Below the pieces are notes generated by a model. The model was not told the origin of the DNA, made no database searches, and worked only from the letters and a program-made list of their open reading frames with translations. Positions 43,486-50,396 of a stretch of 50,396 nt of DNA are shown here, in pieces (position 1 is the stretch's first letter; each line of letters starts with the position of its first letter). A program made the position numbers and the translations under genes. Origin of the DNA: Candidatus Firestoneibacteriota bacterium (GTDB taxonomy: Bacteria > Oederibacteriota > Muellerivitia > Muellerivitales > Muellerivitaceae); assembly GCA_013286205.1 (NCBI GenBank), contig JABDGD010000010.1, positions 1,097-51,492 on the forward strand, given 5' to 3'.

Positions 43486-46400
43486 TTGATTTCCCAGTTC
43501 AAAAACATATCCCCGTTTGGTAAACGTTTTTCAAAGTGCCTCTTATATAGTTCTTTGATTTTGGTTTTCTGTTCTGTTCCGCGAATTGTTTTGGCGAATT
43601 TGGTTTCTACCGCAACCGTTACTCCAACAGTTACCTGGCACCATCGTCAAACTGGTACCCGTACCCCCGGCTGGTGGAAAACCGCAACCGCGACTAAAAC
43701 GCCTACTCCGGTCAACACCTCAACCGGCACCCGCACACCGGGAACTTTTACGTTTACCCCAACAATTACTTCTGTTCCTGTGGCGACATTCACCGCGACG
43801 GCGGTTCCTTATGAGTCTCTGGAAAACCCCCGGGGATTGACCGCTCAGGTGGAAGGGGAAAGTGTTGTTTTGACCTGGCATCCGCCTTCACACGGTCATC
43901 ATAAAAATCCCAGCGACTATCGAATTTATCGTTCCAGCACACCGGATGGTTTTTATCAGCAGATGGGTGATTTGTCCGTGGCGGGACAGTCCTATCAATT
44001 TAATCTTTCCTACACCGACAGTCCCGGTCCGGGCGATTGGTGTTACGAAATTAGAGCGTTCAATAGTTTGGATATGTCGGAAAGTAATCCGTCGAATGAT
44101 GTTTGTATTACGGTTGAGGGAATTCCAACTCCAACTTTAACTCTAACGTCGACGAAAACTAATACGGTCACCATTACCCCGACGCCGTCTTTCACTTTAA
44201 CTTATTCGCCGACGTTGACGATCACGCCCTTGCCGCCCGCGGCTTTAGTGGTTGGCGCGTCCAGAACAAGTAATGTCCATGCTCTGTTGGATTCGGGCGT
44301 GGCCTGCGACAGTTTGCCGCAATGGTCGGGCGCGGGTATTTCTTATTCGGTGGGTGTTAGTGTCGTTTATGGAACTGAAGTTTATAAATGTAGTCAGGCT
44401 CATACCTCAATCGTCACTTGGACGCCGCCCAGCACGCCCTCGCTTTGGCAGGATTTAGGAACTTGTTCTGGTCCGACCGCTACACCTAATTGTACGGGCG
44501 CGACGGTTTGGTCATCGAATTCAGTTAATTATGTCTTGGGGCAAAAGGTGATTTACGTTGGGGAACTTTACGCATGCGTTCAGGCTCATACGTCTAACAC
44601 GACTTGGACTCCGCCTTCGTCGCCGACCCTTTGGCAGGATTTAGGCGCCTGCCCGGCGGCGACCGATACACCCACACCGACACGCACCTTTACGATTACT
44701 CCGACCTATACGCTCACCAACACACGCACCATCAGCATGACAGCCACTAAAACCTCCACTAGCACGGCGACCAATACCGCGACTAAAACTGCGACAGTGA
44801 CCAGCACCAATACTCCAACTAATACCAGTACTTCTACCTCGACTTGGACTTCTACTAAGACCGCAACTAACAGCTCCACTAATACATCCACCAGTACAAT
44901 GACTAATACGTCAACGAAGACTGGAACTTATACCGCTACCAATACGCAGACTTCTACGGCTACGAATACCAGTACGGTTACTTCGACCTATACGGCCACA
45001 AATTCGTCGACTGAAACAGCGACTAATAGCGCCACCAATACGGCGACTGCTACATCCACTAATACACCTACCAATACGAACACCACTCTTAATACGGCCA
45101 CCAGCACGAATACTTCAACAAATACCGCTACCAATAGCAGCACCAATACGATGACCAATACGGCAACCAGTACGGCGACCAATACCGCGACAACGACCAA
45201 CACTTCCACCAATACAGCGACAAACACCGCTACCGCGACGGCGACCAATACGGCCACTAACACCAATACAAGTATTAATACGGCCACAAGTACCAATACC
45301 TCAACGAATACGGCCAGCAATACCAGTACGGATACGGCTACTAATACCGCTACCAATACTTCAACCAACACCAATACAGCTTCCGCAACCGCGACTGATA
45401 CGTCCAGCAATACGGCAACGAATACCGTTACGGCCACCGCGACCAATACGGCGACTAACACAAACACGTTGGCTAATACGGCGACCAGCACCAAAACATC
45501 AACGAACACGGCTACCAGTACCGCCACAAATACTTCGACCAACACCGCGTCTTCAACTACTACCGACACGTCCAGCAATACGGCAACGAATACCGCTACG
45601 GCAACCGCAACTAATACAGCGACTAATACAAGTACATTGGCTAACACGGCTACCAGCACCAATACCTCAACGAATACGGCCAGTGATACGAGCACGGATA
45701 CGGCAACCAGTACTGCTACAAATACTTCAACCAACACCGCGTCCTCAACTGCTACCGATACGTCCAGCGATACGGCTACGACGACAGCTACAAATACGGC
45801 GACGAACACCAGTACGGTGCTGAATACGTCCACTAATACAAACACCTCAACTGATACTGCCACCAATACGGCCAGCAGCAGCGCGACTGGTACGGCTACG
45901 AATACGCCAACTAACACGACGACGAATACCTCTACCGACACTCTGACGAATACTTCGACAAATACGGCCACGTCTACCAATACATCTTCAAATACTCCAA
46001 CTGACACTGCTACCAGTACTTCAACCAATACGGCTTCTAATACGGCGACCGCTTCGGCAACAAATTCCCCTACTGACACGGCCTCAAATACAGCTACTGC
46101 GGTATCCACCAATACGTTTACTGCGACCAATACGACTACAGATACGACTACCACTACTGCGACTAATACGGTTTCAAACACTGCCACGCTTACAGCAACA
46201 AATACGCCGACCATGACTTATACGCCGATCAATTGCAGTGTGAGTTTGATTCAAGACGCGTCTATGAGCAGTCCTGAAGGGGTCGGGCAAGATTCTTCGG
46301 GAAATCTTTATGAAATTGAATCTGTTGCCGGACAACTTCAGGTTTTTAATTCGAGCGGTGTTTCAATTAATGCTTGGAATGGTTCAGCTTCTGGAAACGG

Positions 46401-49400
46401 AGCGTTTAATGATCCTGAAGGTGTGGCAGTAGATGCGGCAAACCAATTGGTTTATGTCAGTGATACAGGTAACGGAAGAATTGTAAAGTTTGGGCTTTCT
46501 GGAAATTATTTGAGCCAGTGGAGTACCTCAATCAATGGCAACTCTACCTATCCCGAACAGTTGGCTGTGCCAGGGGATGGATTTGTCTACATCGCTGATG
46601 CCGCCGCTGGAGTGATTTTGAAATATCAAACGAACGGAACCGCTGTGACCCAATTTGCGGGATCAGGGGTTGGACCGTTGAGTAATCCAACCGGCGTAGC
46701 GCTGGACGCTTCTGGCAATATTTATGTGACTGATCAAGGCACAAACCAAGTTGTGGTTTTGAATTCGACTGGGGGATTGGTAACGACCTGGGGTGGTTTT
46801 GGCTCCAATGCAGGTCAATTCATCGATCCGGAAGAGGTTTCGATAGATCCTTCTGTGGGCAATGTTTATGTGGCTGATACAGGCAATCAACGAGTTCAAG
46901 AATTTGATAACCGCGGCACCTTTATTAATCAGTTCACGGGTCAAACCGCTTATCAAGTTTCTTTCGGTAATCCAGCTGGTCTTTACGTGAAAGATGCTAA
47001 CCACATTTACGTTGCTGATAGTGTCAATAATGACATCGCGGTTGTGGGCTCTTGCTCGGCGGTTGTTTCACCCACAGCGTCTTATACTTATACGCCTTGG
47101 CCAACATTGACGCCTACACCTACAGGCGTGCTTTTAACCGATACAATTACTTCAACAGCCACTCTTTCCAGCACATTTACGAACACATCCACTAATACCA
47201 ATACGGCCACATATACGCCGACTAATACAGCGACGTTTACCATTACGCCCAATTCTTTTGCGCCTTCAGGCGTGTGTTTGTTTTATTCCGGAAGTTTTAC
47301 ATCTTTTAACAGTAACGTCGTTAATGGCAGTGCAATTGATTCTTACGGCAATTTATATTTAGCTCAAAATGACATCGTGGTTTTAAACAATCAAGGACAA
47401 AAGCATTTAGAATTTGGCGCTTCCAATCTTCAATATCCCGCGGGCATCGCGATTAACAATGCCCTTGGTTTGGTTTATGTGGTGGATTCCAATACAAACC
47501 TGATTAATGTTTTTAACTTACAAAACGGCGTTTTCCAGTATTCGTTCGGTACTGTTCAAGGAGGCGGTTTCCTTAATAATCCGACAGGAATCGCGTTAGA
47601 TACTCTGGGTAATGTTTATGTCGCCGACACAGATAATGATCAGATTGATATTTTTACTCAGGTGGGGTCGCCCATAACAGTTGTGGGTGGTCTTAATTCA
47701 CCGGAGGGCATTGCGGTTGATGGATCAGGGGACATTTTTGTTGGTGAAGCTGGACTTGCTCGAGTTACAAAGTTTAATTCGTCATATCAAAAACAGCTGT
47801 GTTTTAACGGAAGCAATACATTAGGCGAACCCTATGAGATGAAAGTTGATAGCAGGAATATTTTGTGGGTCGCGGACACCCAAAACAATTTGTTGTTTGC
47901 CTTTGATACGAATGGTAATTATCTAACTAGTTTCTTGGGGAATGACATAGGCGGCAGTCAGTTTGATGAACCGATGGTTTCGGTAGATTCAAATGAAAAT
48001 GTTTATGTTCCCAATACCTTTGGGGCATTTGTGCAGGACTTTAGCTTTTGTTTAGTGACAAATACTCCGACGGCGACTTCTACGCCTGTTAATCCGACCA
48101 ACACGCCCATTTTAGTTTTAGCTGCGACAAATACGATGACTCCTACGGGTACCTTATCGACAAGCACGCCTACAGGTTCAGCGACTTTGACTTCGACTCT
48201 TTCGCCTACGCCTACTTCAACGTTTGTGGCGGGTGCTTATGCCGCGAGAATAGCGGTTGCGAGTGATTCCACCTATATCGATACCCAGGGTAACTTTTGG
48301 ATGGCGGATCAACCTTATGTTCAAGGCGGTGGAGCTGGTTGGGTAGTAAACGCTCAAATCTATTACACCACCAGCTCGATCATTGGTACGGCAGACCCGT
48401 CGCTTTATCAAAACTTTGATGAAGATTCTAATATTGAGTACAAGTTTGACGTCGCTCCAGGTAATTACCAGGTGACGCTCAAAATGGTGAACACGGATGA
48501 TTTGCAGCCCGGTCAAGGTGTTTTCAGTGTATTGGCTAACGGAACGAATGTCATTTCGTCGCTAGACTTGGCCGCTACAGGTTACTTCAATGCTTACGAT
48601 GCTACGTTTACAGTAACTGTGAGTGGAAATTCTTTAGATTTAGTTTGGTCGCCCACGGCAGGTTTGGCCACGGTATCGGCGATACAAGTTTTGGGTTTAC
48701 AGCCTATACCTACGGCGACTACCACGTTTGTCCCTACACCTTGTGTGACCTACGGCAGTTCGATCGCGGTATGGAACGTTAACGACAAACCGATCAACGA
48801 TACTTATGGTACTGACGGTAATGTGTATGTGGCTTCAACGGCCAACGTCATAAGGGTATTTACCACAAATGGTGTATTGTTGAGATCTTTTGGCAGTGGC
48901 GGCGCGGGAATTAATCAATTCAATCAGATTACGGGAATGGTTCAGGGTTTAGATGGTAACCTTTATTTAGCGGATAACGGCAACCATCGTATTACGGTGC
49001 TTGACACCTATGGAAACGCGGTCAGGTTAATCGGAGCAAGTCAATTGGCCAGCACTGGCGGTATCGCGATGGATAAGGCCGGTAATGTTTATGTGACGGA
49101 CTACAACAATAACCGCGTTATGGAATATCAAGAGAATGGGACATTGGTGAAACAAATCGGCAGCGGGGTATCGGGCAACAGTTTGGGAGAAATGAATTTT
49201 CCCTATGCCATCGCGGTTGATAAAAACTCCAATGTTTATGTTTTTGAAATCAACGCGGGGCTTATCCAAATATTCAACGCGGCGGGTGTGGGCCAAACCA
49301 CTTATGGCGCGTCTGGTATTCAAAGCATGAAATTTGACTCAAATGGATTATTGTGGGCGGTCAATGCGGCGACATGGGCGTTAAACATATTGAATCCCGC

Positions 49401-50396
49401 CAACGGAAACATATTAGAAATTGTCGGCAAACCGGGTACGAGTCCGGGTGAGTTTCAATTCCCGCTTGATATCTGCTTTGACTCACAAGGGGATGCTTTT
49501 GTTGCGGATCAGAACAATTTTGTGGTTCAAAAATTCTTGTTGTGCGGTAACCAAGTCGCAAGCCCAACAATAACTGTTTCGCCTACGCCTTGTGTGGCCT
49601 ACGGCAATTCAATCGCGGTATGGAGCGTTAACGATAAACCAATCAACGATGCTTACGGTAGCGACGGAAATGTGTATGTGGCTTCAACTGCCAACGTGAT
49701 ACGGGTATTTACCGCAAACGGTGCATTGTTGAGATCTTTTGGAAGTGGCGGAGCGGGAACTAATCAATTCAATCAGATTACAGGAATGGTTCAGGGTTTA
49801 GATGGAAATCTTTATTTAGCGGATAACGGCAACCATCGTATTACGGTACTTGATACCTATGGAAACGCGGTCAGGTTAATCGGAGCAAGTCAATTGGCCA
49901 GCACTGGCGGTATCGCGATGGATAAGGCCGGTAATGTTTATGTGACGGACTACAACAATAACCGCGTTATGGAATATCAAGAGAATGGGACATTGGTGAA
50001 ACAAATCGGCAGCGGGGTATCGGGCAACAGTTTGGGAGAAATGAATTTTCCCTATGCCATCGCGGTTGATAAAAACTCCAATGTTTATGTTTTTGAAATC
50101 AACGCGGGGCTTATCCAAATATTCAACGCGGCGGGTGTGGGCCAAACCACTTATGGCGCGTCTGGTATTCAAAGCATGAAATTTGACTCAAATGGATTAT
50201 TGTGGGCGGTCAATGCGGCGACATGGGCGTTAAACATATTGAATCCCGCCAACGGAAACATATTAGAAATTGTCGGCAAACCGGGTACGAGTCCGGGTGA
50301 GTTTCAATTCCCGCTTGATATCTGCTTTGACTCACAAGGGGATGCTTTTGTTGCGGATCAGAACAATTTTGTGGTTCAAAAATTCTTGTTGTGCGG
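43486..50396 (+). CDS. Giant secreted mosaic protein: FN3, CBM5/12, Thr linker, NHL, malectin (3' truncated)
   Basis: One frame stays open from after a stop at 43468-43470 to the window end (over 2,300 codons). I place the start at TTG 43486 (AAAAGG just upstream), giving a signal peptide whose core is LLYSSLILVFCSVPRIVLA. Modules: Thr/Pro linker (43590-43800), FN3-like domain (about 43815-44125), two chitin-binding CBM5/12-like modules (about 44300-44466 and 44491-44652), Thr-alternating linker (44660-46215), NHL propeller 1 (46230-47055), linker, NHL 2 (47270-48050), linker, malectin-like domain (48230-48705), NHL 3 (48740-49550), NHL 4 (49589 to end). The CBM and NHL modules are bracketed by Cys pairs. 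It is probably a surface or secreted glycan-binding protein. Confidence 0.82.
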   Translation, partial: MISQFKNISPFGKRFSKCLLYSSLILVFCSVPRIVLANLVSTATVTPTVTWHHRQTGTRTPGWWKTATATKTPTPVNTSTGTRTPGTFTFTPTITSVPVATFTATAVPYESLENPRGLTAQVEGESVVLTWHPPSHGHHKNPSDYRIYRSSTPDGFYQQMGDLSVAGQSYQFNLSYTDSPGPGDWCYEIRAFNSLDMSESNPSNDVCITVEGIPTPTLTLTSTKTNTVTITPTPSFTLTYSPTLTITPLPPAALVVGASRTSNVHALLDSGVACDSLPQWSGAGISYSVGVSVVYGTEVYKCSQAHTSIVTWTPPSTPSLWQDLGTCSGPTATPNCTGATVWSSNSVNYVLGQKVIYVGELYACVQAHTSNTTWTPPSSPTLWQDLGACPAATDTPTPTRTFTITPTYTLTNTRTISMTATKTSTSTATNTATKTATVTSTNTPTNTSTSTSTWTSTKTATNSSTNTSTSTMTNTSTKTGTYTATNTQTSTATNTSTVTSTYTATNSSTETATNSATNTATATSTNTPTNTNTTLNTATSTNTSTNTATNSSTNTMTNTATSTATNTATTTNTSTNTATNTATATATNTATNTNTSINTATSTNTSTNTASNTSTDTATNTATNTSTNTNTASATATDTSSNTATNTVTATATNTATNTNTLANTATSTKTSTNTATSTATNTSTNTASSTTTDTSSNTATNTATATATNTATNTSTLANTATSTNTSTNTASDTSTDTATSTATNTSTNTASSTATDTSSDTATTTATNTATNTSTVLNTSTNTNTSTDTATNTASSSATGTATNTPTNTTTNTSTDTLTNTSTNTATSTNTSSNTPTDTATSTSTNTASNTATASATNSPTDTASNTATAVSTNTFTATNTTTDTTTTTATNTVSNTATLTATNTPTMTYTPINCSVSLIQDASMSSPEGVGQDSSGNLYEIESVAGQLQVFNSSGVSINAWNGSASGNGAFNDPEGVAVDAANQLVYVSDTGNGRIVKFGLSGNYLSQWSTSINGNSTYPEQLAVPGDGFVYIADAAAGVILKYQTNGTAVTQFAGSGVGPLSNPTGVALDASGNIYVTDQGTNQVVVLNSTGGLVTTWGGFGSNAGQFIDPEEVSIDPSVGNVYVADTGNQRVQEFDNRGTFINQFTGQTAYQVSFGNPAGLYVKDANHIYVADSVNNDIAVVGSCSAVVSPTASYTYTPWPTLTPTPTGVLLTDTITSTATLSSTFTNTSTNTNTATYTPTNTATFTITPNSFAPSGVCLFYSGSFTSFNSNVVNGSAIDSYGNLYLAQNDIVVLNNQGQKHLEFGASNLQYPAGIAINNALGLVYVVDSNTNLINVFNLQNGVFQYSFGTVQGGGFLNNPTGIALDTLGNVYVADTDNDQIDIFTQVGSPITVVGGLNSPEGIAVDGSGDIFVGEAGLARVTKFNSSYQKQLCFNGSNTLGEPYEMKVDSRNILWVADTQNNLLFAFDTNGNYLTSFLGNDIGGSQFDEPMVSVDSNENVYVPNTFGAFVQDFSFCLVTNTPTATSTPVNPTNTPILVLAATNTMTPTGTLSTSTPTGSATLTSTLSPTPTSTFVAGAYAARIAVASDSTYIDTQGNFWMADQPYVQGGGAGWVVNAQIYYTTSSIIGTADPSLYQNFDEDSNIEYKFDVAPGNYQVTLKMVNTDDLQPGQGVFSVLANGTNVISSLDLAATGYFNAYDATFTVTVSGNSLDLVWSPTAGLATVSAIQVLGLQPIPTATTTFVPTPCVTYGSSIAVWNVNDKPINDTYGTDGNVYVASTANVIRVFTTNGVLLRSFGSGGAGINQFNQITGMVQGLDGNLYLADNGNHRITVLDTYGNAVRLIGASQLASTGGIAMDKAGNVYVTDYNNNRVMEYQENGTLVKQIGSGVSGNSLGEMNFPYAIAVDKNSNVYVFEINAGLIQIFNAAGVGQTTYGASGIQSMKFDSNGLLWAVNAATWALNILNPANGNILEIVGKPGTSPGEFQFPLDICFDSQGDAFVADQNNFVVQKFLLCGNQVASPTITVSPTPCVAYGNSIAVWSVNDKPINDAYGSDGNVYVASTANVIRVFTANGALLRSFGSGGAGTNQFNQITGMVQGLDGNLYLADNGNHRITVLDTYGNAVRLIGASQLASTGGIAMDKAGNVYVTDYNNNRVMEYQENGTLVKQIGSGVSGNSLGEMNFPYAIAVDKNSNVYVFEINAGLIQIFNAAGVGQTTYGASGIQSMKFDSNGLLWAVNAATWALNILNPANGNILEIVGKPGTSPGEFQFPLDICFDSQGDAFVADQNNFVVQKFLLC
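44660..46215 (+). repeat. Thr-alternating coding repeat (about 500 residues)
   Basis: In the frame of the giant protein almost every second codon is Thr (ACN), alternating with Asn, Ser, Ala or occasionally Asp, Pro or Val, in phrases such as TNTATNTSTNTA. DNA copies differ mostly at third positions, so the repeat is conserved at protein level. The same linker type occurs at 2210-2600 in another secreted protein, and shorter stretches separate the later domains. Confidence 0.9.
48740..50396 (+). repeat. 849-bp in-frame tandem repeat (NHL module), second copy cut by window end
   Basis: Unit 1 (about 48740-49588) and unit 2 (49589-50396) are offset by exactly 849 bases (283 codons). The first roughly 270 bases differ at many positions, while from about 49010 (49859 in unit 2) to the window end the copies are identical for about 540 bases. 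The window stops inside the identical part, as expected where an assembler cannot resolve a repeat. Confidence 0.9.

Noticed and set aside
44706..46214. Long minus-strand open frames rich in Val, Leu and Ala opposite the Thr tract
   Set aside because: They are the mirror image of ACN-XXN repeats (Thr codons read as Val or similar on the other strand). They have no ribosome site, and the + strand frame has a signal peptide and recognisable domains on both sides.
44660..46215. Regularly spaced repeats that might suggest a CRISPR array
   Set aside because: Repeats are 6-12 bases long, continuous and in coding phase, with no unique spacers of constant length and no cas genes.
49027..50172. Two identical 98-residue minus-strand frames
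   Set aside because: They lie antisense to the two copies of the 849-bp NHL repeat. Their identity reflects the repeat, not a conserved gene pair.

Overview
The window looks like a chromosomal contig of a Gram-negative, flagellated bacterium from a poorly characterised lineage. The signs are flagellar genes (flgE, flbD), two PorV/PorQ-type outer-membrane proteins, a Gld-type ABC system normally associated with Bacteroidota, tatC, a SpoIID-like lipoprotein, and secreted proteins with long threonine-alternating linkers. I cannot name the phylum from sequence alone; Elusimicrobiota/FCPU426/Fibrobacterota-like groups are guesses. Both ends look like assembly break points: the left end folds back on itself as an inverted repeat, and the right end stops inside an exact copy of an 849-bp tandem repeat.

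Layout. (1) 1-4.9 kb: end of flgE, flbD, a secreted Thr-rich protein with a FlgD-like C-terminal domain, and two PorV-like proteins. (2) 4,993-25,972: an integrated element of 20.9 kb flanked by two perfect 80-bp copies of a whole tRNA-Phe gene. Its right end carries the element's core genes: HTH regulators, a winged-helix protein, a P-loop replication-type ATPase, a Xis-like protein and a tyrosine integrase. Its middle is a defence cluster: zinc-ribbon protein, hsdM, hsdS, Abi-C-like gene, hsdR, an unknown cytosolic protein paired with a four-helix membrane protein, then a GmrSD-like DUF262/DUF1524 enzyme. Its left part holds small unknown genes, a degenerate GIY-YIG protein, and a compact three-gene cassette ending in a putative PD-(D/E)XK nuclease with a hydrophobic C-terminus. 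I found no transposase, conjugation or capsid genes. (3) 26.1-41.8 kb: housekeeping genes in tight + strand operons: glycosyltransferase, phosphohexomutase, RlmH-like methyltransferase, FecR-domain protein, DinG-like helicase, ruvB, ABC/GldF/GldG/DUF4340, tatC, transaldolase, SpoIID-like, queA. (4) 41.8-50.4 kb: a ParB-like protein with C-terminal membrane helices on the minus strand, diverging from a giant secreted mosaic protein that runs off the window. The giant contains FN3, two CBM5/12-like modules, about 500 residues of Thr-alternating linker, NHL propellers and a malectin-like module.

How the parts fit: the element adds layered anti-DNA defences (type I restriction, type IV-like modified-DNA restriction, abortive infection, and at least one unassigned membrane-linked pair) to a tRNA-Phe locus while leaving two intact tRNA-Phe genes. 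The flanking chromosome is dominated by cell-surface and export functions: PorV-like channels, Tat, an ABC exporter-like operon and very large secreted binding proteins. The strongest leads for undescribed biology are the 17.9-19.4 kb two-gene module, the 7.3-9.3 kb three-gene cassette, the membrane-anchored ParB-like protein and the giant mosaic protein.
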